A program made the position numbers and the translations under genes. DNA of 64,000 nt, taken from the NCBI GenBank assembly GCA_964384945.1, contig CAYLMK010000001.1, positions 1 to 64,000 of the forward strand, read 5' to 3'. The notes below the pieces were generated by a model that saw only the letters and a program-made list of their open reading frames with translations, ran no database searches and had not been told where the DNA came from. Shown here piece by piece: positions 17,502-26,655 of the stretch. This stretch comes from S015-6 sp964384945 (GTDB lineage: Bacteria; Desulfobacterota; DSWW01). The number at the start of each line of letters is the position of its first letter. The first letter of the stretch is position 1.

Positions 17502-18074
17502 ATGCACCGACCGTCGAGCCCCGTGTATGTTGCGCTTATCCACCACCCGGTGTACAACAAGAACCGCCGGGTGGTCCGCACCTGCCTGACCCCCCTGGAC
17601 CTGCACGACATCTCCAGGGCGTGTCGGACTTACGGCGTACGCGCCTTTTACTTCCTCAACCCCATGCGGAGCCAGAGGGAGCTCGGCCGCATGATCTGCG
17701 ACCACTGGAGCACGGGCTGGGGCGCCCGGTACAACCCGAACCGCAAGGAGGCGATCTCGCTGGTTCGGATCGAGCACGACCTGGAGGCCGCCCGCAGGGA
17801 CATCGAAAAGGAGTGGGGAATGCCGCCCAAGACGGTCGCGACCAGCGCGAGAATGAGGAGCGCCAATCTCGACTGCCCGGGCATGAAGGCTTGCATCCGG
17901 GAGGGCAAGGAGGCCTTTCTGCTCCTCTTCGGGACCGGTTGGGGCCTTCTCGAAGAGGACATGGAAGCAGCGGACTACCGGCTTTCCCCGATCCTTGGGA
18001 CCGGGGAGTTCAACCATCTCTCCGTGAGGTCTGCCGTCTCGATCATACTCGATCGAATCCTGTGTGATCGATGA
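17502..18074 (+). CDS. SPOUT-type RNA methyltransferase (COG4752-like)
   Basis: 190 residues. Starts with a strand-forming segment (VYVALIHHPVYN), then DISRACRTYGVRAFYFLNPM and, late, LLFGTGWGL followed by LSPI and L-S-V-R-S-A-V-S-I, an arrangement like that of knotted SPOUT methyltransferases. Genes of this type occur between trmD and rplS in deltaproteobacterial genomes. The RNA target is unknown. The start ATG has only a weak ribosome site. Confidence 0.7.
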   Translation: MHRPSSPVYVALIHHPVYNKNRRVVRTCLTPLDLHDISRACRTYGVRAFYFLNPMRSQRELGRMICDHWSTGWGARYNPNRKEAISLVRIEHDLEAARRDIEKEWGMPPKTVATSARMRSANLDCPGMKACIREGKEAFLLLFGTGWGLLEEDMEAADYRLSPILGTGEFNHLSVRSAVSIILDRILCDR

Positions 18075-18152
18075 TTTCGTTCACCTTTTATGCGGCCGGG
18101 AACCCCTCGGAAGACCTGAGGGGCTGAACGCAGAGCAGAAGGAGCAGGGAAC

Positions 18153-18518
18153 ATGTACAACATCGAACAGATCGAAAAGGAGCAGATGCGCCAGGACCTG
18201 CCCGAGGTCAATACGGGCGATACGGTTCGGGTGTACAGCAAGTTTCGGGAGGGCGTCAAGGAGAGGGTCCAGCCCTTCGAGGGCGTGGTCATTCGGGTGA
18301 AGAGGGGGCTCGCCCGGGGAACCTTCACCGTCCGGAAGGTCTCCTACGGGATCGGCGTCGAGAGGATCTTCCCGATCCATTCTCCGAACCTGGTCAAGAT
18401 CGATATCCTCAAGCAGGCCCGGGTCCGGCGTTCGCGGCTCTACTATCTGCGCGAACGTTCCGGCAAGTCGGCACGGCTGAAGGAAACGCGGGAGTCGCAG
18501 ACGAAAAAGAAATCGTGA
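18153..18518 (+). CDS. rplS: 50S ribosomal protein bL19
   Basis: 121 residues. Signatures G-D-T-V-R-V-Y-S-K-F, PFEGVVIRVKRG and V-R-R-S-R-L-Y-Y-L-R are those of L19, which sits at the 30S-50S interface. Its TGA stop overlaps the GTG start of rnhB. Confidence 0.98.
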   Translation: MYNIEQIEKEQMRQDLPEVNTGDTVRVYSKFREGVKERVQPFEGVVIRVKRGLARGTFTVRKVSYGIGVERIFPIHSPNLVKIDILKQARVRRSRLYYLRERSGKSARLKETRESQTKKKS

Positions 18519-19213
18519 AGCGCACGGCCCGACAGCAAGACCTGTGGGAGATGCCTGCGGACATGCTTTGGTTCGAGGCCTCCTGCCACAGGCAGGGATA
18601 TCGTCTCATCGCAGGCCTGGACGAGGCCGGCCGAGGCCCCCTTGCCGGACCGGTGGTCGCGGCCGCCGTCATCCTGCCCCCGGGCGAACGGTACCCCGGC
18701 ATCGACGACTCCAAGAGGCTCCGGCCTGCGGAACGAGAGAACCAGTTTGACCGAATCCGCGAGAAGGCCCTCGCCTTCTCGATCGCGGAGGCGAGCCGGG
18801 AGGAAATCGACGCCCTCAATATCCTCGTGGCCTCCCGCAAGGCCATGGAAAGGGCCGTCCGGGGACTGGCCCCTGCACCCGGATTTCTTCTGGTCGACGG
18901 CATCGTCCCTCTGCAGATCGATATCCCGCAAAAATGCATCAAGCAAGGCGATCGCAGGAGCCAGTCGGTGGCCGCCGCCTCCATCCTGGCCAAGGTGACG
19001 CGGGACCGGATCATGGAGGCGTATCACCGGGAGTACCCTCAATACAATTTCCGAAAGAACAAGGGCTACGGGACCCGAGAGCACCTGGAGGCTCTGCAGG
19101 CGCACGGGGTCTGCCCGCTCCACCGCAGGAGCTTCCGGGGCGTCAAGGAACTCCTGGCGCCGGAAGCGCAGAAACCCATGTCGCCGGCTGCTTCCCATCC
19201 CAGAACCCCTTGA
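18515..19213 (+). CDS. rnhB: Ribonuclease HII
   Basis: 232 residues. Catalytic DEAGRG in LIAGLDEAGRGPLAGPVVAA, a second Asp in LLVDGIV, and the S-V-A-A-A-S-I-L-A-K-V-T-R-D segment. It removes ribonucleotides and RNA primers from DNA. Start is a GTG inside the rplS stop (GTGA); an ATG 13 codons in (MPADML) is an alternative. The N-terminus before the catalytic core is about 25 residues longer than minimal RnhB. Confidence 0.96.
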   Translation: MKRTARQQDLWEMPADMLWFEASCHRQGYRLIAGLDEAGRGPLAGPVVAAAVILPPGERYPGIDDSKRLRPAERENQFDRIREKALAFSIAEASREEIDALNILVASRKAMERAVRGLAPAPGFLLVDGIVPLQIDIPQKCIKQGDRRSQSVAAASILAKVTRDRIMEAYHREYPQYNFRKNKGYGTREHLEALQAHGVCPLHRRSFRGVKELLAPEAQKPMSPAASHPRTP

Positions 19214-19268
19214 GGGGGCCGCCTCGTACGGGAAACGTCGAAACCGGTATGGTCTCCAGAGGCTGACC

Positions 19269-19649
19269 ATGGGTTTGAAAAGAGCCTCAACAGCAGAGAA
19301 GGGGCGCGAGGGAGAGCAGCTTGCGGCCCGCTGGCTCGAGGGAAAGGGGTTCCGCATCCTCGAGCGGAATTACCGCAACCGCCTCGGGGAGATCGATATC
19401 GTGGCCGACGACGGCGGAGTCATCGTCTTCATCGAGGTCCGAACCTTGAAGGCCTCTGCCGGACACTCGCCGGAGGAGACGATCGGGTGGAAGAAACAGC
19501 AGCGCATCTCCCGCACGGCGCAGGCCTATATCCAGCACAAACGGCTGGAAGAGCGGCCGGCAAGGTTCGATGTGGTCGCGGTCGCGATCGATGGGCCCCG
19601 CTCCACCCTGAGGCACATCCCGGATGCCTTCGAGCTGCAGGGGGCGTGA
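19269..19649 (+). CDS. yraN: UPF0102 family protein YraN
   Basis: 126 residues. Restriction-endonuclease-like fold: G-E-Q-L-A-A-R-W-L, R-N-Y-R-N-R-L-G-E-I-D-I-V and the F-I-E-V-R element. A predicted Holliday-junction-resolvase-like nuclease whose cellular role is not settled. It ends 1 base before rsmI, so the two are translationally linked. Confidence 0.93.
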   Translation: MGLKRASTAEKGREGEQLAARWLEGKGFRILERNYRNRLGEIDIVADDGGVIVFIEVRTLKASAGHSPEETIGWKKQQRISRTAQAYIQHKRLEERPARFDVVAVAIDGPRSTLRHIPDAFELQGA

Positions 19650-19650
19650 C

Positions 19651-20529
19651 ATGGCGGAAGGCAAGGGGCCGGGCACCCTCCACCTGGTCGCCACACCCAT
19701 CGGCAACCTGGAGGACCTGACCTTCCGGGCCCTGCGCACCCTTCAGTCCTGCGATCTCATCGCGGCCGAGGATACCCGCCGGACCCGGAAGCTGCTCACC
19801 CACTACGGCGTTTCCAAGCCCCTGGTGAGCTGCTACGAGCACAACGAGGCAAGGCGCATCCCGGCCATCCTGGCCGCGCTTCGGGAGGGCAAGGACGTGG
19901 CCCTGGTCTCGGACGCGGGCAGCCCGGGCGTGAGCGACCCCGGCTTCCGGCTGGTCCGGGAGGCCGCTGCCCAGGGCATGCCCGTGACCGCCCTGCCCGG
20001 CCCCTCGGCCGTGATCCTGGCCCTGTCGATGTCCGGGCTGCCCACGGACCGGTTCACCTTTTACGGTTTCCTCCCCCGCAGGAGATCGGAGCGCAAGAGG
20101 TTGCTCGAAGAAGCGGCACACATGCCTCACACCCTGATCTTCTTCGAGAGTCCGCACCGGCTGATAAGGGCCCTCGAAGACCTACTCGAACGGCTGGGCG
20201 ACAGGAGGGTTGCGGTCTGCAGAGAACTGACCAAGCGATTCGAGCAGGTCGAACGCGGTCTCCTCTCCGAGGCCCTGGCCAAGGCAAGGGCCCGAACCCC
20301 ACGGGGGGAGTTCTGCATCGTTATGGAGGGCGCAGGCCGGCAGGCGGTCGTCGAGCCGGCAGACCGGGAAGAGCGGATGGAAAGGGCCGCCCAGGACCTG
20401 GAACACTCGACCGGTCTTCCCCTCGGGGAGGTCGTTCGCCGGGTGGCCATGAATCACGGGCTCACGCGGCGCGAGGTATACCGTCTCGCGGTCGAACAGA
20501 GGGCCCTCCGGCGGGAGCAGGACAAATAG
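19651..20529 (+). CDS. rsmI: 16S rRNA (cytidine1402-2'-O)-methyltransferase RsmI
   Basis: 292 residues. Tetrapyrrole methylase fold: LVATPIGNLEDLT, AAEDTRRTRKLL, VALVSDAGSPGVSDPG, ALPGPSA and FYGFLPRR. It 2'-O-methylates C1402 in the ribosomal decoding centre. The ATG at 19651 gives the usual N-terminus; an in-frame upstream ATG would lie inside yraN. Confidence 0.97.
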   Translation: MAEGKGPGTLHLVATPIGNLEDLTFRALRTLQSCDLIAAEDTRRTRKLLTHYGVSKPLVSCYEHNEARRIPAILAALREGKDVALVSDAGSPGVSDPGFRLVREAAAQGMPVTALPGPSAVILALSMSGLPTDRFTFYGFLPRRRSERKRLLEEAAHMPHTLIFFESPHRLIRALEDLLERLGDRRVAVCRELTKRFEQVERGLLSEALAKARARTPRGEFCIVMEGAGRQAVVEPADREERMERAAQDLEHSTGLPLGEVVRRVAMNHGLTRREVYRLAVEQRALRREQDK

Positions 20530-20593
20530 AACGCGGCACAGTGCCCGCTCCCTTCCGAGGCGCAGATCGGCAGCGACGGGACAACAGGGAGAA

Positions 20594-21544
20594 ATGAATT
20601 CCATGTCGGAATCGTATCTCGTGACAGGCGGGGCAGGCTTCATCGGCTCCCACATTGCGGAGACGCTGGCGAAGCGGGGGGAACGCGTCAGGGTGCTGGA
20701 CAACCTGTCCACCGGCAAGAGGGAGAACCTCGCACCCTTTCTTGACCGCATCGAATTCGTCGAGGGCGACCTGAGGAGTCCGGCCGACGTGCGGAAGGCG
20801 GTAGAGGGTGTGGACATCGTCTTTCATCAGGGCGCCCTGCCCTCGGTGCCCAAGTCCGTGGAGGACCCGATCGGATCGAACGAGAGCAACATCACGGGCA
20901 CCTTGAACCTGTTGATCGCGGCCCGCGACGCTCGGGTGAAGCGCGTGGTTTACGCAGCCAGTTCGTCGGCTTACGGAGACAGCCCGGTCCTGCCCAAGGA
21001 AGAAACCATGACGCCGGCCCCCCTTTCCCCGTACGCAATCCAGAAATACGTGGGGGAGCTTTACTGCAGGAACTTCTTCGAGCTCTTCGGGCTGGAGACC
21101 GTCTCCCTGCGCTACTTCAACGTCTTCGGCCCGCGACAGGACCCTGCCTCCCTATATGCGGCGGTGATCCCCAAGTTCATCACGGCCCTGGCCGAGGGCA
21201 GGCCTCCCACGATCTTCGGAGACGGAGAGCAATCCAGGGATTTCACCTACGTGGAGAACATCGTCCAGGCGAACCTCCTGGCCGCCCGCGCCGACGGCGT
21301 GGCCGGCCAGATGATGAACTTCGCCTGCGGCAAGGGTTGCACGCTGAACGAACTTCTCCGGCTGATCCAGGCCATCATGGGGACCGATATGAAACCGGTC
21401 TATGCCGACCCCAGGCCCGGAGATGTCAGGCACTCGATGGCCGACACGCGGAAGAGCCGGGAGTTGCTCGGATACGAGCCCCACGTCTCCCTCGAAGAGG
21501 GGCTCAGGCGGACCGTGGCCTTCTTCACGGCCGGACGCAGGTAG
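20594..21544 (+). CDS. NAD-dependent UDP-sugar epimerase/dehydratase
   Basis: 316 residues, extended short-chain dehydrogenase fold. Nucleotide motif GGAGFIGSHIA, catalytic Ser in YAASSSAYGD and YAIQK (YxxxK). The LSPYAIQK and VFGPRQDP segments resemble UDP-N-acetylglucosamine/glucose 4-epimerases of the WbpP type. It probably supplies an activated sugar for surface glycans. Two start ATGs three codons apart (20594 and 20603) are equally possible. Confidence 0.85.
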   Translation: MNSMSESYLVTGGAGFIGSHIAETLAKRGERVRVLDNLSTGKRENLAPFLDRIEFVEGDLRSPADVRKAVEGVDIVFHQGALPSVPKSVEDPIGSNESNITGTLNLLIAARDARVKRVVYAASSSAYGDSPVLPKEETMTPAPLSPYAIQKYVGELYCRNFFELFGLETVSLRYFNVFGPRQDPASLYAAVIPKFITALAEGRPPTIFGDGEQSRDFTYVENIVQANLLAARADGVAGQMMNFACGKGCTLNELLRLIQAIMGTDMKPVYADPRPGDVRHSMADTRKSRELLGYEPHVSLEEGLRRTVAFFTAGRR

Positions 21545-21629
21545 GGGCCCCCCTCGGTTCCGCCGAGATTGCGAGGAACCCGCGGCGGGGCGCGGCAATC
21601 TCCCGGCGCCGGCCCTGCGAAAGAAAGAC

Positions 21630-21658
21630 TTGAATCCCTTCCGGGATGGCCCTATTAT
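21630..21658 (+). promoter_or_regulatory. tmRNA promoter
   Basis: TTGAAT and TATTAT are separated by exactly 17 bases and lie 43 bases before the 5' end of the mature tmRNA, the distance expected for a short processed leader. Confidence 0.65.
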
Positions 21659-21701
21659 AAAGGTTACAGCAACGGCGACTTTCCAACCCTACCAAACGAA
21701 A

Positions 21702-22059
21702 GGGGGCGAAACGGTTTCGACGGGGATCGTCGGGGTTGCGGCTGCATGCCGAGGTCCCACCTAGCTCGAAAAACAGGTGGAAACAACATAATCGCCAACG
21801 ATTATGACTTCGCCATGGCCGCTTAATTGACGGCCATCGTCCTCCCGGTTCATTCTTGCGGGGCCGGATAGGGCGTCGATCAGCAAGATAGCTTCCGCCT
21901 CTTCGCCTGCGGGAGGCTGGCGGCGAAACGCTTCACAGGCTGGTTCGTCGGTCCCTGCCTGTCGGGCAGCCGGCGAACGAGATTCAATGACAGGCTACGC
22001 ATGTAGACGTCGTAATTCTGGGTTTCCGGACGCGGGTTCGACTCCCGCCGCCTCCACCA
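21702..22059 (+). ncRNA. ssrA: Transfer-messenger RNA (ssrA)
   Basis: About 358 nt. The 5' GGGGGCG pairs with CGCCTCC at the 3' end, which carries a genomically encoded CCA (22057-22059). The T-arm is GGGTTCGACTCCC. The tag frame (21782-21826) reads N-N-I-I-A-N-D-Y-D-F-A-M-A-A and ends in TAA; if the resume codon is the GGA at 21779, a Gly precedes. With the alanine from the charged end the tag is a proteolysis signal ending in the usual hydrophobic-Ala-Ala. It frees stalled ribosomes together with SmpB, which is not encoded in this window. Confidence 0.97.
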
Positions 22060-22194
22060 CTCCTTGTTCCTGCCACACGGCGGCCTGCTACGGGGGGTGT
22101 TCCTTGCAGCGGCTCCCTTCTCTTCCCCCCACCTTGGCCAAGGTCACGCGCATGCACGGCCCCCCTCGCGAACGCAGGGGTCGGTACCCCCCGA

Positions 22195-25100
22195 CTATGG
22201 GGCGCATATGCACTGCGGGCAGCTGCACAGCAGAACACACCTTCTCGCATCGAGCACCGTGATCCGGCCGTCCCCGTCCAGATCGCAGAAAGGAGCCGCG
22301 CTCGCGGGCCGATTTCGGTACGAGACAACGATCGCCACGTCGTTCCTGTCTACATCGCAGTCCGAGTCCAGATCGCAGGCCATCGCTTCAGGCCCGCATT
22401 CGCACCCTTCATCCGTCTCCCCGTCACAGTCGTTGTCCAAGCCGTCACCACAGACCTCTGCGGTCGGGTTCCCCGGTACGCAATCATCTGCCAACTGCCC
22501 GTCGGAGCATGTCCTCGTACCGGAGGAAACGCACTGGCCGGTGCCGCAAGCAAGCGAGATCGGCTCGAAATTCTCGTCGGCCGCGCCCGAGCAGTTCTCG
22601 TCGATTCCATTGCAGTCATTGTCGGACCCGGTGGCCTCGCCGGGCGTGCAGATCTCAACGAGCTGCCCTTCTTCGCAACGGCGCTGGCCGGTAGAGGCAC
22701 AGACGCCTACACCGCAGGGCACAGACTCGGGCATGAAATCCTCGTCCGTTAGGCCGTCACAGTCGTCGTCCCACCCGTTGCACACCGTCTCCGAAACACC
22801 GGTGGGCATGCACCCCGTCACCACGACATCCGCAACGTCCGTGTCGCTCATCCCCTCGTCATCCCACACCCGCAGCGTGACGGTCCCCGAGAAGGCCGTA
22901 TCCCACAGGTGCTCAACAACCGGGCCGCCCACCCGCTCGTCAAAGGAGCCGTCTCCGTCCCAATCCCACTCGTACGAGATGATCCGACCGTCCGGATCCA
23001 GGGAGCCGCTCGCGTCGAACAGAACCGGCGACCCTGCAGTCCCCACGTAGGGCCCACCGGCCTCTGCAACCGGCACCCGAAGAAGGCATTGCGGATCCTC
23101 GGGGTTGTCGCCACAGAAGGAAAGGATCGCAGAGGAGAGGTCCACACCGCCGAGCAGCGTCTCCGTAGCCACGTCGTAGATCTCAACGCTCATGCTGTCG
23201 TCCATGAACGGCAGCACGACGCCGAAATCGGTTTCCTCAAGCCATGTTGCGCCAAAGGGATCATAAAGATGCACGAATGCGGGATGCCAGATCTGAAACG
23301 CATCGATCGTTTCTCCTGACCTGTTCAACGAGACAATCCTCATCCCCTCAGGACGAATCACCCTTTCCGGGACGTCCCCATATACCACGGAAACACCGTT
23401 CGCCGAAACGCCCTGGCGGGAGTAATGCAGGTGCATAATGATGGCCTTCCTCGTATCGTCCGGAGGCGGGTCGATGTATTGGTCGAGCACATATCGCACC
23501 TGCGGTTCGCCATCCCCACCCCAATGTCGGCTGAGCACGTTCATCGTTGTGTTTTCCGGCTGCGCCTTCCACCAACCCCCCTGGCAATCGGTGAATTCGT
23601 AACAATCCCCTTGGTAATAATTGGTATTCAGGATGCAACCCTCTTCCGTACGGAAGATGTTCGGATATGGATCGGCGCGGAAATAAGGGGTAAGGCAGTT
23701 AGGGCTATCGTCATATTCATCCGCAAGCCCGAAGACTCCATGGCCTGCCTCGTGGCGCAAAGTGCCGAAACTCTCGCGTCGGGCGGATATCACGTCATTC
23801 TGGCTAAAGTCCCGGCAGCTTTCTAAATGGATGATGGCCGCCTGGTTCGCCTGCGGGCAGAGTTCACGCCAGTCCCCCGGGGCCTCCCTTTCGCACAGTT
23901 CACCGCCTGCCGCAAACTCGGCCATCTTTCTCAGATACCAGAAATTGAACTTCTCCCTGTTCCCCTCTTCTTTGATGATGTCGGCTTCATAGAACGCCGT
24001 CTCGATCAGTCGCAGAACATCGTCCCGCCACTGCACCGGAATCATCGTCTCGTTCCCCTCCGAATCCGTCCACCCGAGATCAAACCATGCACCTCCTACA
24101 GTGGCGTACTCCTCACTGGCAATAAACACAATATCAATCTTGCCCGTGGTCGAACCGTGGTAAATGACCGGGATGCACTGATCCAGGCACTGGTCCGCGC
24201 AAAAATAGGATCCGCAGTCCGCCCCGCGCTCGTTTGGCCCCCAATATCCGTCATGGCAGTCGCAGTCATCCCCGACGCCGTCCATATTGAAGTCTTCCTG
24301 ACCCGGGTTCTCCACAAGCGGACAGTTGTCGCAGGCGTCTCCAACCCCATCGGGCTGGTAGTCGGTGGTGTCATCCTGGTCGGGGTTGGCGACATACATG
24401 CAATTGTCACAGGCATCGCCCCGTCCATCGTCGTCCGAGTCTGCCTGGTCTTCATTTTCCACGTCCCAGCAGTTGTCGCAGGGATTGCCCAGACCGTCGC
24501 CATCGTCATCGTCTTGAAAGGGACTCGCCACGTCCGGACAATTGTCGCAAGGATCGCCAAACCCGTCGATGTCCCTGTCGGTCTGGTCCGGGTTTACCAA
24601 CCTTCGACAGTTGTCGCAAATGTCGCCGAGGCCGTCGCTGTCCTCGTCGGCTTGACCGCTGTTTGGCTCGCTCGGACAGTTGTCGCACGTATCGGATACG
24701 CCGTCGCCATCCCAGTCAGATTGGTCCGGATTGTCAGCGGACGGGCAATTCAGGAAGCCATGATTGCGCCCCGCCGAGTCCCGGTAGTATCCCGCCATGC
24801 GCCCTTCATTGCTGATATCCTGGGGCATGGTTGCATCGGACGGCGCAACCGGGTAGGCGAGGTTCGTATAGTAGGTGCCGTCATGGTAGAGAAAACCATA
24901 CCAGCGCAATCCTTGACTGTAGGTCCCCGTGACGTACCCGGAATCGTTGATCCCGAAGGCCCTGGTCGTCTCGGCGCCGGGGACCGCCAACTGCGTGAAG
25001 ACGCCCTCGGCATAGAGAAAGCCATACTGCGGCCCGGACGCCTCGTTATAGTAACCCACCATGTGCCCCTGTTCGTTGATGTCGAACACCCATGTGTTGA

Positions 25101-25623
25101 CGGCGTTGGGATACTGGATCGATGAAAACACTCCGTTCTGCAAGATGAAACCGTAATAGTTCGTGTACGCCGTGCCCGCCCCTGTATAGTAACTGCCAAC
25201 TATAACCCCGGAATCGTTTATCGCGGTGGCCATGGTGTAACGGTGCGTGGGGTCCGGGTACCGAATGGAAGTGTATGTCTCTCCTCTATACAAAAAGCCG
25301 TCACGACTCCCCGAACCTACCCTGTGGTAGCCGACGATGTCCCCGGCGTTGTTCATTCCGTATACATGTGTCGAGGCCGCCCCTGGATAATCGATCTGCG
25401 TGAAGTTGGCAAGGCCATCGAAGAAAAACCCGTGTGCCTGCCGCGCCGCGTCAGTGAAAGAACCGACCAACTGGCCCTTGTCGTTCACGTCTTGCGGGAA
25501 GGTTTCGTATGCACCCGGATAGTCGATCGTTTCGTACGAATAGGTGTAATCTGCGTACGCGCTGGAGACAAACCCAAGAAGGGTCGCCAATGCCACAAAA
25601 AGAGCGCGAATTCTTGTATTCAT
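22195..25623 (-). CDS. Secreted mosaic M64-type metallopeptidase with HAF, TSP3, PKD and dockerin-like parts
   Basis: 1142 residues from the ATG at 25623 (GGAAAGGAAG upstream). Signal peptide to about A24. Residues 30-300 are HAF-type repeats (F-x-x-I-D-Y-P-G-A then G-I-N-D-S-G-x-x-V-G). Residues 300-450 hold about six thrombospondin type 3 calcium repeats (DxDxDGxxDxCDNCP). Residues 495-760 are M64-like: KIDIVFIASEEY and HEAGHGVFGLADEY near 625, with zinc-binding His and catalytic Glu. A PKD domain lies at 855-940 and three D-D-C-D-G-x-x-D-E metal-binding motifs at 945-1078. The last 60 residues are two EF-hand loops ending in a Cys cluster. It is probably exported, calcium-stabilised and proteolytic. 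The substrate is unknown. Confidence 0.85.
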   Translation of the reverse strand: MNTRIRALFVALATLLGFVSSAYADYTYSYETIDYPGAYETFPQDVNDKGQLVGSFTDAARQAHGFFFDGLANFTQIDYPGAASTHVYGMNNAGDIVGYHRVGSGSRDGFLYRGETYTSIRYPDPTHRYTMATAINDSGVIVGSYYTGAGTAYTNYYGFILQNGVFSSIQYPNAVNTWVFDINEQGHMVGYYNEASGPQYGFLYAEGVFTQLAVPGAETTRAFGINDSGYVTGTYSQGLRWYGFLYHDGTYYTNLAYPVAPSDATMPQDISNEGRMAGYYRDSAGRNHGFLNCPSADNPDQSDWDGDGVSDTCDNCPSEPNSGQADEDSDGLGDICDNCRRLVNPDQTDRDIDGFGDPCDNCPDVASPFQDDDDGDGLGNPCDNCWDVENEDQADSDDDGRGDACDNCMYVANPDQDDTTDYQPDGVGDACDNCPLVENPGQEDFNMDGVGDDCDCHDGYWGPNERGADCGSYFCADQCLDQCIPVIYHGSTTGKIDIVFIASEEYATVGGAWFDLGWTDSEGNETMIPVQWRDDVLRLIETAFYEADIIKEEGNREKFNFWYLRKMAEFAAGGELCEREAPGDWRELCPQANQAAIIHLESCRDFSQNDVISARRESFGTLRHEAGHGVFGLADEYDDSPNCLTPYFRADPYPNIFRTEEGCILNTNYYQGDCYEFTDCQGGWWKAQPENTTMNVLSRHWGGDGEPQVRYVLDQYIDPPPDDTRKAIIMHLHYSRQGVSANGVSVVYGDVPERVIRPEGMRIVSLNRSGETIDAFQIWHPAFVHLYDPFGATWLEETDFGVVLPFMDDSMSVEIYDVATETLLGGVDLSSAILSFCGDNPEDPQCLLRVPVAEAGGPYVGTAGSPVLFDASGSLDPDGRIISYEWDWDGDGSFDERVGGPVVEHLWDTAFSGTVTLRVWDDEGMSDTDVADVVVTGCMPTGVSETVCNGWDDDCDGLTDEDFMPESVPCGVGVCASTGQRRCEEGQLVEICTPGEATGSDNDCNGIDENCSGAADENFEPISLACGTGQCVSSGTRTCSDGQLADDCVPGNPTAEVCGDGLDNDCDGETDEGCECGPEAMACDLDSDCDVDRNDVAIVVSYRNRPASAAPFCDLDGDGRITVLDARRCVLLCSCPQCICAP

Positions 25624-25741
25624 ATCGCTTCCTTTCCTCGACAACCCTCGGGTTGATGTGCAGGCAAGGCAAGCATTCGACGGCCTTGGGCCGACCGTCC
25701 GAGTCAAGATTTGATTTATACGCCTCGTAAGCCTATTAGAC

Positions 25742-25781
25742 GACAACAATGGACTGTTGTCAAGGGAAAAATCATATTATA
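25742..25781 (-). promoter_or_regulatory. -10 element and inverted repeat before the M64-type gene
   Basis: On the minus strand TATAAT (25776-25781) is followed by an inverted repeat, GACAACA-N6-TGTTGTC (25742-25761), which would sit at or just after the transcription start. No good -35 was seen. This is the layout of an activator-dependent or operator-controlled promoter. Confidence 0.4.
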
Positions 25782-25838
25782 CGAATTTCCGGAACACCGG
25801 ATTTCCCGTGCGGATCGAGCGGCGCTTCCTCGACCTTC

Positions 25839-26276
25839 CTATCTGCCCGCCCCGTGAACCCGAAGCCCCTCTTTGGCTGCGGCACGGTTCAACCGCTGAT
25901 CGAAGCAAGAAAAGAAGACCCCTGCGCCGTTCCCTTCCCGTTTGAGCAGCAGGGCGGAGGCAAGGTGAAGGGCGTCCATTCCCTTCAGATCGTGCTTGAA
26001 GACGAATTGTGCGGCCTGATCGACGAGAGGGCCGTCCGGTTTGACCCAGACGAGCGCGGGCCAGATGCGGAGCAACTCTCTCCTGACCTTCTCAGCATCC
26101 CCCCTGGAGCACCGCTTCTCCTTCCAGGCGCGGTTAAAGGCGGACATCACCTCGGGAAGGCTCACGGGGGAGGTACAGACAATCTGCGCCTGATCTCGTA
26201 GATCTCTGGCCAGTTCCATCTGGGTTTCGTCGAAGAACCACTTGACGATGCTGCTGCTGTCGAAATAGGCGATCAC
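25839..26276 (-). CDS. PIN-domain ribonuclease toxin (VapC-like)
   Basis: 145 residues. PIN fold with the acidic residues in AYFDSSSIVKWFF (Asp6), SLPEVMSAF (Glu) and GMDALHLASALLL (Asp). VapC-type toxins cleave RNA, often tRNA or rRNA. Its start overlaps the antitoxin stop by 4 bases (ATGA). The catalytic positions look intact, so this pair may be functional. It lies between two secreted-protein genes. Confidence 0.9.
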   Translation of the reverse strand: MIAYFDSSSIVKWFFDETQMELARDLRDQAQIVCTSPVSLPEVMSAFNRAWKEKRCSRGDAEKVRRELLRIWPALVWVKPDGPLVDQAAQFVFKHDLKGMDALHLASALLLKREGNGAGVFFSCFDQRLNRAAAKEGLRVHGAGR

Positions 26277-26548
26277 CGTCTGTCCTGCGCGACGAAGTCG
26301 GATACCGGCTTGTCAGGCATTCGATTCCTCACGGTCTTGACGGGATCGACTCTGCCGATGCCGGCACCCCCCAACAGATCCGACTGCTTCAGTCGCCTCA
26401 CGAGCTCCTGCTCCGGGCTGGATGCGACGGGTCTCAGCTCCACGATATCTCTGCCGTGTCTCAGGACGCGAATCACCTTCCCTTTTTCCACCTCCCGAAG
26501 AATTCGGCTCAGATTGTCCCGAAGCTCTTTCACGCCGATGCTCGCCAT
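26273..26548 (-). CDS. Phd/YefM-type antitoxin
   Basis: 91 residues from the ATG at 26548, with GGGAGA upstream. The N-terminal Phd/YefM DNA-binding fold reads IGVKELRDNLSRILREVE, then VIRVLRHGRDIVELRP. The C-terminal half (from about residue 45) would wrap the PIN toxin. Such antitoxins normally repress their own operon. Confidence 0.9.
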   Translation of the reverse strand: MASIGVKELRDNLSRILREVEKGKVIRVLRHGRDIVELRPVASSPEQELVRRLKQSDLLGGAGIGRVDPVKTVRNRMPDKPVSDFVAQDRR

Positions 26549-26655
26549 TCGGAATCTCCCGTTCATTCTGTACATAATTCTAGATTATTGTGGCTACTTT
26601 CTTCCTGCCTGTCAAACCGCGACCTCGAACGAGCGAACGGGGCAAGAACCCGGGG

